Notes under the pieces: generated by a model | Seen by the model: the letters and a program-made list of their open reading frames with translations, nothing else | Database searches by the model: none | What the model was told of the DNA's origin: nothing | Part shown: positions 1 through 13,400 of the stretch, piece after piece | Layout of the letters: every line of letters begins with the position of its first letter | Numbering within the stretch: the first letter of the stretch is position 1 | Assembly: GCF_036046055.1 (NCBI RefSeq) | Contig: NZ_CP107939.1 | Location: 6,076,001 to 6,140,000 of the forward strand | Length of the DNA stretch: 64,000 nucleotides | Direction: 5' to 3' | DNA from: Nocardia sp. NBC_00403 | GTDB lineage: Bacteria; Actinomycetota; Actinomycetes; Mycobacteriales; Mycobacteriaceae | Translations under genes and position numbers: made by a program

Positions 1-1428
1 GATCGGCCAGGTTCGGCCGTTGGGTGGTGAGGAAATGATCCAGTGCCGCAACGTATTCGGTGAGACGATCCGTATCCCGCGCCGACACGGGCACGATCTG
101 ATCGTCGACCCATCGGGTGACCGGGCGCTGGTCCACGTATTCTTCGAGCACGACATTCGCATTGGATCCTCCGGCGCCGAATGAGCTGATCGTCGCCCGG
201 CGCGGCTGCCCGGGACCACCGGACGGCCACGGCAGCGGTCGCTCGGGAATCCGGAACGGAGTGCTCGCGAAGTCGATGTTCGGGTTGGCCGGCGTCGCGT
301 GCAGTGAGGGCACGATGGTCTCGTGGCGCAGTTGGAGCAGCACCTTGGTCAGTGCCGCCATACCTGCCGCGGCCTCCAGATGCCCGACGTTGGACTTCAC
401 CGAGCCGATGGGCAGCTCGGCCCGCCCGGTTCCGCCGAATACCTTGGACAGGCCGGCAATTTCGATGGGGTCGCCGAGTGCGGTTCCGGTGCCGTGTGCC
501 TCGATGTAGGACACCGAATCCGGATCGACGCCGCCGGTGCGTAGCGCCGAACGGATCACCGCCGCCTGCACCGTCGGGTTGGGCACCGTGAAGCCGTTCA
601 CCCGGCCGCCATGGTTCACCGCGGTGCCCTTGATGACCGCGTGGATGGTGTCGCCGTCCGCCTCGGCGTCGGCCAGCGGCCGCAGCACGAGCGCGCCGAC
701 CCCCTCTCCTGCCACATATCCGTCGCCGCCCGCCCCGAAGGATCGGCAGCGCCCGTCGGTGGAGGCGAACTGCCCCTGGCTCAACGCCACGAACTTGTAC
801 GGGTGCAGCGACAGGTTGACCCCGCCGACCACGGCCATCCGGCACTCCCCGGTCCGCAAGCTCTGACAGGCCAGATGCAGCGCGGTCAGCGAGGAGGAAC
901 ACGCCGTGTCCACCGCCATGCTCGGCCCCTGGAAATCGAGCGCGTGTGACACCCGATTGGCGACACTCCAGAAAGTCGAAGCGGGCAACGTGCCGCGTCC
1001 CAGCCGCGACTCCTCCGCACCGAACATCTGGTAAGTGCCCCACATGATGCCGACGAATACCCCGGCCTCTTCGGGGCGCAATCCACGCCGCGCCAGATCG
1101 GCCCTCGTATGTCCCGCGTCTTCCAAAGCGGCCCAAGCTGTCTGTAGAAAGAGTCGTTCCTGCGGATCCATCACCTCCGCCTCACGCGGCGAGATCGCGA
1201 AGAACAGCGGATCGAAACAATCGACATCGTCGAGAAACCCGCCCCACTTGGTGTAGGAGGTATACGGGTTGTGCCGATCCGGAACGAAGTATCGCGAGTG
1301 ATCCCACCGCTCCCGCGGAATCTCGGTAATGCAGTCGCGCCCCTCCAGCAGGACCCGCCAGTATTCTTCCAATCCGTCCGCTCCCGGATACCGACCGCTC
1401 ACACCCACAATTGCGATGTCCCCGACGC
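1..1428 (-). other. PKS module 4 start: trans-AT-type ketosynthase KS4
   Basis: Covers residues about 5576 to the window edge. The KS begins DIAIVGVSGRYPGADGLEEY and continues with DCITEIPRERWDHSRYF, KWGGFLDDVDCFDPLFF, MDPQERLFLQTAW and SFGAGGSN. These are hallmarks of ketosynthases from trans-AT synthases and differ from KS1-KS3, which read GCRFPGG, MDPQQRL and SGTNAHV. The triad is intact: Cys5751 (DTACSSS), His5886 (EAHGTGT), His5924 (NVGHLEAAAG). The usual NAHVVLEEY near the end is NANVVLEEY. The segment after the KS ends in a PNLAD string, also common after trans-AT KS domains. A linker of roughly 140 residues rich in Ser, Ala and Val joins it to ACP3. Whether an AT follows cannot be seen. 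Confidence 0.85.
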
Positions 1429-4400
1429 CCTCGCCCGAGCGCTCCCGCCTGGCCGGCGCGAGACCGGTGATCCGTAGCGCCTCCGTATCGGCCGGGCTCG
1501 GCGCGGAGACCTCATGCTGTCGCGACACCGCTTCATGAGCTGGCGCGTTCACAGATCCGGGCCAACTGCGAACGAACCCGCTCGCGGACAACTCACCCCG
1601 CAGCGCAACCGAGGTGCGCCCTGGCTCATCCTGGGCTGCGGACGAGTAATGGGCGGCACGTTCCGCGGACACTTCGTACTGCTGCACAACCGAATCCCGT
1701 GCCGACACACCCACCGGCGCGATCGCGTATACGGCAGATACTCCGTCCCGCCGCGAAACCGGCTCTTGCACAGTCGTTCCCAGCTGTACGAGCAGGTCGA
1801 TGACCGCACGCGGGGTCGGATATTCGAAAGCCAGCGTGGCGGGCAGGCGGTGCCCGACGGCGCGAGACAGCTCGTCCCGGATCTCGATGGCCGCGACCGA
1901 ATCCAGGCCGAGTTCGTGCAGTGGACGATCGAGGTCGGCGTCGGGAGCCAGGCCGATACAGTGCCGGACCAGCGCCGCCATCTCGGCGTCGAATCCGGTC
2001 CGATCGTGGATGACTCTGCGCTCCACCGCGACGGAAGTCGGGGCCGGCGGCGGTGTGCCGCCGGCGGCGAGGCCCGCCAGCACGTCGGGCACCTCGACAC
2101 CCGACCGGCGCAGGGCGGGCAGGTCGAGCGGCAGTGCCATCAGGGCGCCACTCTCCGAATCCATAGTGTGCGAGAGGATTTCGAGTGCACGGCGCTCGGA
2201 GAGCAGGTAGTAGCCGCGGCGGGCGAGGCGTCGCACATCGCCGGCGCCGAGCCGGTCCACCATGCCTGTTCCGGCCCAGGGTCCCCAGGCGATCGACAGT
2301 GCGGGTAGGCCAGCGGCGCGGCGCAGCTCGGCCAATCCGTCCAGGAACGCGTTGGCCGCACTGTAGCTCGACTGGCCGGGCAGGCCGACCACCGCGGACG
2401 CCGAGGAGAACAGCAGGAAAAACCGCAGTGCGCGCGGTGTGGTCAGCTCGTGCAGATGCCAGGCGCCGTGCGATTTCGGCGCGAGAACGCGGCCCAGTCG
2501 GGTCGCGGACTGCTCGACGATCACCCCGTCATCGAGGACACCCGCCAGGTGAACAACCCCGGCCAGCGGTGCGAGTTCACGGTCGATCCAGTCCAGGGTG
2601 GCCGCTACCGCAGCACGATCGGCCACGTCGAGAGTGCGGATCTCGATATGCGCGCCACGTTCTCTGAGCTCGGTGATCAGCTGGAGTGCCGTGGCGTCCG
2701 GGGCGTTGCGCCCGGCCAAGACCAAGCTTCGGGTGCCGCGGTCGACGAACCAGCGGGCCAGGGTCCGGCCGATTCCGCCGAGCCCCCCGGTGATCAGCAC
2801 CGTCCCCTCGGTGCTCAGTACCGTCTGTGTGGTGGCCGCGCTGTCGAAACCGTTCCGCACCGGCTCCGGCTCCGTCCGGGATCGCTGGGCGGGAACAAGT
2901 CGCGGCAGCAGCCGCCTTCCGCCGCGCAGCGCGAGTTGTCGACGAGGTGTGGTCGAGAGTAGCTCGGCAACAACAGCTTCCGCATCTGCTGCCGATCGAT
3001 CATCGAGATCTATTATTCGGCAACCGATTTCGCGCTGCTCGAGGTGAGCGCTGCGGGCAAAGCCCCACAGTGCGGACTGTTCCGGCGTGACCCGATCGGC
3101 TGCATCCACCTGCTGGCCATTGCGGGTGAGCAGCCACAGTGCGGGTTCACCGCTCACGGCCGCGGCCTGCACCAGGTGCAGTGCGCCGAGGACCGCCTGC
3201 TGAGCCCGGTCCGGCGTCATGCCATCGGCGGCCGACACCGGCGTCGTGTAGACAATGCCGCGCAGCGGCGTTCGCCCGTCGCTTGCCGCGCCGAGCAAGG
3301 CCCGCACCGCCGCCGGGATGCCGAGGTCCACTTCGAACTCGTCGTCCGCGAGGAACCCGAATCCGGGGCCGGGCCGCGCTACCGCGCAGTGTGCGCCCGA
3401 TGCCCGCAGACCGGCCGCGACCGCGTCGCCGGGGCCGCCCACGGTTCCGACGACGAGCCAGCGGCCCGCAGCAGCGACTTCTGTGACCGGCCCGGCATCC
3501 TGCCAAGCCATGCGGTAGACATCCTGAAGGGCTGCTTCGCCGTGGGTGGTCGGCGACAGCCGGACTGCGAGTCGGGCGTCAGAGCGGTCGGTGGCCGTCC
3601 GCACCACTCGCAGACCGTCGGCGATCAGCACGGGAGCACCCTCCTCGTCGAGCAGCAGAACGTCGGCGACACACAGCTGCGGCGTCTGCTCGAGAACACG
3701 CACATGGCCGTATCGGATTCGCCCGCCGGCGGCCGGAACGCTCACCCGGTCGATGGCTATGGGCACCCAGGTGTGCGTCCCCGCCTGCGGCGCCATCGCG
3801 GCATAGGTTGCCTGGAAGGCCGCATCGAGTAGGACTGGTTGCAGCAGGTCGGCGTCGGGGTCGGCGTCGGGGTCGGCGTCGGGATCCGACATCCTGACCA
3901 CAGCTTCTCGATCACCGGTCCGAACCTCGACGACACGCTGGAACGCCGGACCGTAGTGCAGACCGGCGACGGCGAGCATCCGGTAGAAGTCGTCGGCGGA
4001 TTGCGTTGCGGTGCAACGATTCACCAGATCGGTGACGGTGAACTCGACAGCGTTTCGGATAGCGCCCGTGGACACCCGCGCACGAGCGTGGGTGTGCCAG
4101 CCGTCCCCCACGCGGCTCGCGACCTCCACGATGAAACCGGCGACCTGCGGCGCGAAACGTAGCTGAACCAGATGGTCCGCCGTCAGCATCAGACCGTTGG
4201 CGATCACGAGATCTTCGATCGTGACGACCTCGGCACCGGTCACCTCCCGTGTCGTCGCCACGATGGTCGCGACGAACCACGCGGCGGGAACCACCACGTC
4301 ATGATCGACCACGTGATCGGACAGATAGCGTGGTGCGGCCGGCGCAAGGGTCATAGCGAAATGCGTGACGTCGCCGGGCAAGTCGAGACGGCGCGGAAGG

Positions 4401-7400
4401 TACGGAAGCGGCGTGTGTACTGCTGCAGTAGACGTGGTGGCGGCCGGTCGATGAAGATCATCTCCGAGTCGGTGCGCGGCCGCGTCCGGCCCGTTCGGAC
4501 TCGGCGCCATGGGCTTGCGGGGCTGGTCGACCCAGTACCGCTGCCGCTGGAAGGGGTAGGTCGGGGCGAGGACCCGTCGTGGCGTATGCGGCCGGTGCAC
4601 GCGTTCCCAATCGATGGCGACGCCGCCGACGTACATCTGCGCCAGCGCATCCGCTGTCATCTCTCGGTCGTCGCGGCCGCGCCGCAATGCCGCGACAAAC
4701 CTCGCGGGACCCTCGATCGTGCGACTGCCGAGCGCCGAAAGCGTTGGTTGCGGCCCGATTTCGAGGAAGGTGCCGATCCCGAGTTCGGTCAGGGCCCGCA
4801 TCCCCTGCACGAAGCGAACCGGCTGTCGAGCCTGTCGCGCCCAGTACTCTGCCGTGAGCTCACCGGCACGCACGGGGGCACCGGTGACATTCGAGATCAT
4901 CGGGATCGCGGGATCCCGCAGCACGGTGCGCCGTGCGGCTTCGGCCAGATCATCGAGAATCGGGTCCATCAGAGGTGAATGGAACGCATGCGACACAGTC
5001 AGGGCAGTTGCGCGAATTCCTGCCGCTGCCAGATCATCCTGCAGCAATCCGAGCGTGCTGCGCGGCCCGGCGACCACGACCTGAGCCGGGCTGTTGAATC
5101 CGGCGATCGCCGCCGCGGGCGCATAGCGTTCGAGTGCTGGGGCGAGCGCCGCCGAATCGGCCTCGACCGCCAGCATTCCGCCACCATCCGGCAGGCTTTG
5201 CATCAGCCTGCCGCGTACGGCGATCAAGCGCAGCGCATCGTCTACCCGCATCGCCTCGGCCGCGCATGCGGCCACATACTCTCCGACACTGTGGCCCAGC
5301 ACTGCGGCGGGCACAATCCCCCAGTCACGCCACAGCTCCCACAGCGCCCACTCCACCGCGAACAGCGCAGGCTGGGTGAATACCGTACGGGCGAGCGTGT
5401 CTGCGGACGCACGGTCACCATACAAGGCATCGAGCAGCCCCATTCCGTCGCTGATCGGCCCCAGCACGTCGTCGCAGTGCTGCAATGCCCGCCGGAACAC
5501 CGGTTCGGTCTCGAACAATCCCCTGGCCATGCCCGGATACTGGGATCCCTGCCCGGTGAACAGCACTGCGATCTTCGGTGTGGCCGAGGCGCGCTCGACC
5601 CGGCCTCGCAGCACCGACCGCGCATCCGCTGCCGCAGCGCGCAATCGAGCGGCGGCGGTATCCGCCGTTGCCGCGACCACAGCCAGGCGCTCCTCGAAGT
5701 GGGTACGCCCGGTAGCGGACGTGTAGGCGAAATCGGCGAGCTCGCCGACGGTCCCACTCAAACGGTCCGCCCAGCCATTCGCCGACTCGATCAGTGCGGC
5801 GTCGTCACGCGCTGAGACGACCAGCACCTGTGGTGCCGAAGCGATGTGACGACGATCGGGCTCCGGTGCGGCCTGTTGCAGAATGAGGTGCGCATTGGTC
5901 CCACTCATGCCGAACGAGCTGACACCGACCGTACGACGGCGGCCGGTCTCGGGCCACGCTCGCGGCTCCCGCACAACCTCCAGCGGTAGCCCCGACCAAT
6001 CGATGAGCGGATTGGGCGTGTGGAAATGCAGGCTCGGCGGAATCATCGCGTGCTGCACCATCAGGACGGCCTTGATCACACCGGCGACACCGGCCGCCCC
6101 TTCGGTGTGCCCGATATTCGTTTTGACGGAGCCGATGAGCAGCGGCACGGTGCGGTGCTCGCCGTAGACCTCGGCAAGTGCCGCCGCCTCGATCGGATCG
6201 CCCAACGGTGTGCCGGTGCCGTGAGCTTCCACGTAGTCGACTTCGCCGGGCCGGATTCCCGCTTGCCCCAAGGCATCCCGGATGACCCGCTGCTGGGCCG
6301 GGCCGTTGGGTGCGGTGAGCCCGTTGGACCTGCCGTCGTGATTCACCCCGATACCGCGCACCACCGCGAGCACCCGGTCGCCGTGCTCGTGGGCCGCGGA
6401 TAGTCGTGTCAGTACCAGCACACCGCAACCGTCCGCGCGGACATAGCCGTCGGCGTCGGCGTCGAACGCCCGCGACCGGCCGTCCGGCGATAGCGACGCC
6501 AGACGGCAGAACCCGATCGTGGTTTCTGGTGCCAGCTGCAGATTGACCCCACCCACCAGCGCCAGATCGCAGCGCCCCGCCCGCAGGCCGTCCCACGCCG
6601 ACTGCACGGCGACCAGCGACGAGGAGCATGCCGTGTCGAGCGTGACCGCGGGACCCTGCAACCCGAGCGCGTAGGCCACCCGGCCGGCCGCGACGCTCGG
6701 CGCCGAACCGATCACGGAGTAAGCGCCGATCGACGCCGGATCTGTTGCCTGCGTGGGCGTTCCGGGATACTCACTGAAACACATACCGACGAAGACTCCG
6801 GTCCGGCTGCCCGCCAAACTCCCCGGCGCCCGCCCGGACCGCTCCAACGCCTCCCAGCTCGTTTCCAATAGCAGGCGCTGCTGCGGATCCATAGCCCTTG
6901 CCTCGGCCGCGCCGATGCCGAAGAAAGCGGGATCGAATTCGTCGGCGCCGTCGACGAATCCACCCCATCGGGTGTACATCGTGCCGAGAGCGGCGGGGTC
7001 CGGGTCGTAGAAGGCGTCGATGTCCCAGCGCTGCGGCGGGACCTCGGTGATCGCGTCCCGGCCCGCCCACAGCAGCTCCCAGAACTCCTCCGGGGTACGC
7101 ACGCCGCCCGGGAACCGGCAGGCCATGGCCACGATGACGATCGGATCGTCGTCCTCGCCACCGATGTGCGTGACGTTGTCGGCGTCTCGTTCGTGCCGAA
7201 CGGCGGTCCCCACCCCCTCGAACCGGTGGTCGATCTCCGGTTGGTCGAGGTCCGAGTGAGCGACCTGGCTCGCACCGTTCGAATGGTCGAGTTTGACGTC
7301 AGTGCCCTTGCGCTGCAACAACTTCGCTATATCACGCACGGTCGGGTAGTCGAAGACGAGTCCGGTGGGCAGGGGTGCACCGATCTCGGTGGCCAGTGCG

Positions 7401-10400
7401 GCACGCAACTCCATCCCGGTCAGCGAGTCGACGCCGATGTCGTGCAACGGCAGATCCGGATCGAGTTCGGCGGTCCGATCCAGCACACGCATCGCGATGC
7501 GCTGGACGAGCGCTACCCAACGGCCCGTATCTCGCTGTGTAGCCGCACTTTCCGAAGGATGCTGCACGTTCACCTGCCCCGTAGTCGCACCGGCGTCGAT
7601 AGGTCGTGTGTCCGGGATCGACTCCCGTTTCGCCTCCGCGACCGAAACGCGAGCCGGATAGGCGCTGTACCAGCGATCGGCCGAGAAATCGAAGACGCCT
7701 GCACAAGGACTGTCGACCGACAGCAATCGGTCCAGTGCCGCGGCAGCGTCCGCCACCCGCAGCGGCGGCAGCCCGCGCCGGTCCAGGCGTTGGGTGAGTT
7801 CGGGCCGCCCTGCCGCCATCCCGACATCGGCAAAAGGTCCCCACACAATGCTCAGCGCGGACAGCCCGTCGGCACGCCGCCGCCAGGCCAAGGCGTCGAG
7901 CGCCGCATTGGCGGCGGCATAGTTCGCCTGCCCGGGAGTGCCCAGCCACCCCGCGACCGACGAGTAGGTGATGAACAGATCCAGCTCCATGCCGCGCGTC
8001 AGCTCGTCCAGATGCTGGGCCGCAAGGTATTTCGGGCCGAGGACCGCCTGGAAGCGACGCCAGGACAATTCGCTGACAACGCCGTCATCGAGCACGCCCG
8101 CGCAATGGACCACACCCCGCAGCGGCGGCAACCCCGATTCCTCGAACCCGGCGAGCAATTCCGCCACCGCTGCCCGATCCGCGACGTCGACCTGACGAGT
8201 CGCCACGTGAAGACCGTCGGCCCGCAGCGAAGCCACGAGCCGATCGCCCGCGTCATCCGGTCCGCGCCTGCCGACCAACAGCACTGTGCGCGCCCCGCGT
8301 GCGGCGAGCCACCGGGCCGCTGCCGCGCCGAGTCCGCCGAATCCGCCCGTGACCAAGTAAGTGCCGGTGCCGGCGACCGTTCGGATGCCGTTCGCCGTTG
8401 CGCGAGTAGTCTTACGTTGCAACGTAATAGGACCAGAATGCTGGTGTCGCCACAAGGAACGGAACGCGGTCTGCACGTCGTCCGCCTCGTACACCGCTGG
8501 TTGGTCCCGGACAGCCAACGTACTGTTGTCGAACAGTTCCAGCACCGTGCGCAAGATCGTGCCCAGGCGTTCTGGATCGACCGAATTCGGATCGACCACT
8601 CGGTAGTCGATGCCGTGCCCGGCCTGTGCCCCGTCCTCGCGTCGGGACTGGCCCGGATCATCAATATCAATGAATCGTCCATGTGGGCCGACGATTTTTG
8701 CGGCACTTGCGGTGAACTCGCCCGCGATCGCATTGAATACGACATCGACACCTCGGCCGTCGGTGAGCGCGTAGAGTTGATCGCCCACACCGTGCGTGCG
8801 CCAGGTGTCGACCTGCGGGATATCGAGTCCGACGCCTGCCGCCCATCGGCTGAGGGCGACCGTGCCGAGCACGTGCGCCCCCGCCCACCCGGCCAACTGC
8901 ACAGCGGCCATGCCGATTCCGTTCGCGGGAGCGTGCACCAGGACATGCTCACCCACCCGTACACCCGCCACCTCGAAGAGCCCGTACCACGCGGTAACGA
9001 ATGCGGCCGGAATGGTGGCGCCCTCGGTGAATGTCATCCGCGCAGGCAGCGGCGCCACCAGCCGGTGGTCCACCGTGACGTAGCGCGCGAAACTGCCACT
9101 CGCCAACGCCACCACACGGTCACCGACGCGGAACTCGGTGACGCCCGCGCCCAGCGCGGTCACGCGACCCGAGCATTCCAGGCCGAGCGGCGCGGGAGCG
9201 TCCGGGTGAGTGCCCAACGCCAGCCATAGGTCACGCGGGTTCAGACCGGTGGCCTCGACCGCGATTTCCACCTCGCCCGGCGCCGGCGCGCGACGGGCGG
9301 TCGAATCCCAGCGCAATCGGCCCAGGTCACCGGATCGGTGGGCCACCAGGTGGAAGTTGTCCGCCACATCCGAATCCAGCACTCCGTCCGTCAGGTGAGC
9401 GGCATGCCACCGGCCGTCGCGGACGGCGAGTTCACGGTCTTCGATCCCGGCGACGAAGCCGGCTGTCACCAGCGCCGTGTCGACCGCGCCTGCTTCCTCC
9501 AAATCGACTAGGCGACAACCGAATTCAGGATGCTCGGTGGCAAGAGTTCGGCCCAGCCCCCACATCATGGCCTGCTCCGGGTCGGGCCGATCGGCGCCGG
9601 AGACGCGTTGAGCACCCACCGTGAGCAGCCACAGCGTGGACGGCACGCGGTCGGCACCGTCCAGCGCGCGGGCGAGCCGCAGTACTGTGCCGACCCGGTC
9701 CGCCGCGGAACCGGTGGTCCACGCGTAGACGATGCCGCCCAACGGTGTGCCGGAGAGGAGCGCCGCGAAGTTCCCCTCGCCGGGCTCGATCGACAACCTC
9801 TCGCCGAGAACATCTTCCGGACGCACCACGCTGATCTCGATATTTCGCGCCGACAGCCCGGCGGCGACTGCGTCCCCCGTCGGTCCGTCACTGAACACCA
9901 GCCATCGATCTGCGGCGCCCTTGCCGACGGGGAGTTGTTCGCCGATAGCGATCGGTGTCCACTCGAGACGATGCAACAGCCGCTCGATGCGGGCTGCCGC
10001 ATGCTCGGGAGCAGCGGTTTCTACGCGCAGGGCTGGAGTTCGCGCACCCCAAGGGGCTGTTGCATACTCGGGACCAGCGGTCTCTCCGCGCAGGACTGTT
10101 GGCGCGCCCCTTGGGGTTGTCGCGTTCCGCAGGGCTTCGGCATCTCCTGGGCCTTCGGTATCCCTCAGGCTTTCGGCGTGCCCTAGGGCTGCAGTACCCC
10201 TCAGGGCTTCAGCATCCCGTGGACCTACGGCATCCCGTGGACCTACGGCATCCTGTGGGGCTTCGGCATCCCGTGCTGCCGCGGCGCTCCCCGCCGCAAT
10301 GAGGCACGCTCCGCCGATTGTCGCAATCGTGCCTCCGTCGCTGTCGATCAGCGTCGCGTCACCGACGATCACTCGTGCACCGCGATCGGTTACACGAACA

Positions 10401-13400
10401 CGGCAGCGCACCAGGTCACCGGCCGCACATTCACTGTCGGACAATGCAATTCGATCGATCGAAACAGGCAGATATAGCGTGTCCGGATCGGCGGTCAGCA
10501 CGATGCTGTGCAAACAGGCGTCGAGCAGAACCGGATCCAACGACACCGACTCACTCGCAGAGGCCCACAGCGAGGTTTCCGATTCGGCCGCGCTGATCCG
10601 CCGAAACTCGGCAGCACACCGGTAGTCCTCGCTCAACCACAGCCCCCACTCCGCCACCCGGCCGTAATACGCAGCCCATGCCGCGCCATCCCCGGCGTCC
10701 CGGTCGTCGAGTGGGACATGGTGGAGGGGTCTTCTGGCCGCTTGCCGCAGCCATGACCCACTCGGAGCCGGTTCCCGATGGCGGGCAGCCGCACGTAGCG
10801 CCGCCCGAGCGAAAGGATTCGACTCGGGTTCGATGCCGGAGGTACTGACGAAGTGCGCCTCGTATCCGGCTGCCACAGCCTCGATTCGGATCTCGACCGT
10901 GCCAACGGACGGGACCGTGAGCGGCGATGTCAGCCGCACGTGGGTGATCTCCCAGCGATCGGCCCCGGGCAACTCGGCCGCGATCCGGGCGAGTTGCGCG
11001 ACCATCCACGCTGCTGGCACCGTGGGCGCGCCGTGCAGCTGGTGCCCGCTGAACATCTCCGGCTCGACCGCGAGCACGCTGGTCGACAACTCGCCGACCG
11101 GCTGCTCATGCGGATCGTCGCCGACCGGCCGTGTGGGCGTGAGGTCGAGCCAATGACGCTTGCGCTGGAACGGATAGGTCGGCAGTTCGATTCGTCGCCA
11201 TGTTCGGTCGGAATGCACTGCATGCCAGTCGATATCGGCACCCTCGACGTACCGGCGAGCCATTGTCGACAGTTCGCCGGAGCCGGTGGCTCGGTCCGCA
11301 ACTGTGCCTGCGGCGCTGCTCCCGGTAGCCACCGACTCGAGAGCCGCACGCAGTTGTGCGGTGGTGTCGACAATGATCGCCACTCGCGCGGCGAAATGCG
11401 TGCGGCCGGTATTCGCGCAGGCACAGAGGTCGTGGAGTCTCGTATCGGGATCTGCGGTCAGCAGATCCCGATATCGACCGGCCAGTTCACGCAATCCGTC
11501 CGCACTCTTCGCGGACAGGGCCAGCAGGTGCCCGCGGGTGTGGTCGGGGGTGTCGGTGTGTGGCGAAACGGGGGCCTCTTCGAGGACGACATGCGCATTC
11601 GTGCCGCTGATGCCGAACGCGCTCACTCCCGCCCGACGTGGCCGTGCCGAACGCGGCCATGCCCGCTCCTTCGCGACGACTCGCACACCGATGTCGTCCC
11701 AGTCGATGTGCGGATTCCCGGATCGGAAATGCAGGGACGGGGGGATCCGGTCGTGCCGCATGGACTCGACCACCTTGATGATGTTGGCGATCCCGGCCGC
11801 GGCCTGCGTGTGCCCGATATTCGATTTCACCGAGCCGATCAACAGCGGTGTGCTGTCGGGCCGTTCGCTGGTCAGTGCCGAGGCGAGTGCGTTCACTTCG
11901 ATCGGATCGCCGAGCGCCGTTCCCGTCCCGTGCGTCTCGACATAGTCGATGTCGGATGCCGTCAGCCTCGCGTCCGCGAGCGCCGCCCGGATCACCTTTT
12001 CCTGTGCGGGACCGTTCGGCGCGCTCAAACCCTGGCTGCGGCCATCGGAATTGACCGCCGAACCCCGTACCAGGGCAAGTACTCGATCCCCATCGCGGCG
12101 GGCGTCCGACAATCGTTTGAGCACCAGCGTTCCCGCACCATCGCTCCACACCACACCGTCGGCGCGGGCGTCGAAGCTCTTACACCGACCGTCCGCGGCC
12201 AGCCCGCGCGCCCGCGCAAAATAGATGTCCAGCGAGGGTGTCAGAACCACGGTCGCGCCGCAGGCGAGTGCCAGATCGGATTCCCCGCGCCGCAGGCTCT
12301 GCATCGCCAAATGCACCGTCACCAACGACGAGGAGCACGCGGTGTCAATGGTCAGGCTCGGACCATTGACACCGAGGAAATACGACAACCGACCCGAAGC
12401 GATACTCGCCAGATTCCCCGTGCCGAACCACGCATTCGGCGCCACGCCGGCCCGCGCCATCCGTTCGGCATAGTCGGTCGACATCACGCCGACGAAGACA
12501 CCGGTGCGGCTCCCGGTCAGCCGGTCCGCCGAATACCCCGCGTGTTCCAATGCCTCCCACGATGTTTCGAGCAGCAACCGCTGTTGCGGATCGAGCATCC
12601 GTGCCTCGCCGATCGAAATATCGAAGAACCCCGCATCGAACTCTTCGACACCGTCGACGAAACCGCCCCACCGGGTATACGTCTTCCCCTCGACATCCGG
12701 ATCCGCATCGAAGTACGCCTCGACGTCCCACCGATCCCCGGGAACCTCGGTAACGGCATCGGTTTCCTCCGACACCAGCCGCCATAGATCGCCAGGGCCC
12801 CGGACCCCACCTGGGTACCGGCATCCCATCCCGATAATCGCGATCGCATCGTCGTACTCACTCGATCCGGCGGCATCCTGAACCTGCCGACCCTCGACCT
12901 CGGGCCGCCCAGCCTCTTCTGGCCGAGCAGAGGCAGTGACCCGTTCGGCTCCGGCGAAGGTCGGGGCCGTAGCGCGGTCGGGTTCATGTGTCGACGCGGC
13001 GAGCACGGCTTCATCGGTTGCGGCAAAGGTCGTCTGGTGGTCGGGTTCGCGCACTGCTTTGCCCGCTGCGCGTGGCACGGTCTGTTCGGCTGCGAGTCGG
13101 GCGATCTCGTCTGCCACGGCCGCAACGGTCGGGTGGTCGAAGAGCAGCGTGGCGGGTAGCCGGACCCCGAGTTCCGATGACAACGTGTTCCGAAGTTCCA
13201 CTGCGATCATCGAATCCAGTCCGAACTCACGGAGTGGGGTGCGGTCGGCGACCGGAGTCTTGCGGCCCAGCGCGGTGGTGGCGTGGGCGCGGACCGTGGC
13301 CAGGAAGTCCGTCACCGGGGGGTGCGCGGCAGAAGTCGGTTGCGTGGCCACAATTGATCGGGTGGCAAGGGCAGGCGGGTAGACGGCGACGACGCCGTCA

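Noticed and set aside
7166-9229. Long plus-strand frame of 687 codons opposite the PKS
   Set aside because: It is antisense to ER2, KR2 and ACP2, rich in Arg, Gln and His, and shows no protein-family segments. GC-rich third positions of the real gene keep this frame open.
10213-10266. Tandem repeat considered as a CRISPR or VNTR outside coding sequence
   Set aside because: Units are adjacent with no spacers, and the 18-bp period keeps the PKS frame. It is a coding repeat.
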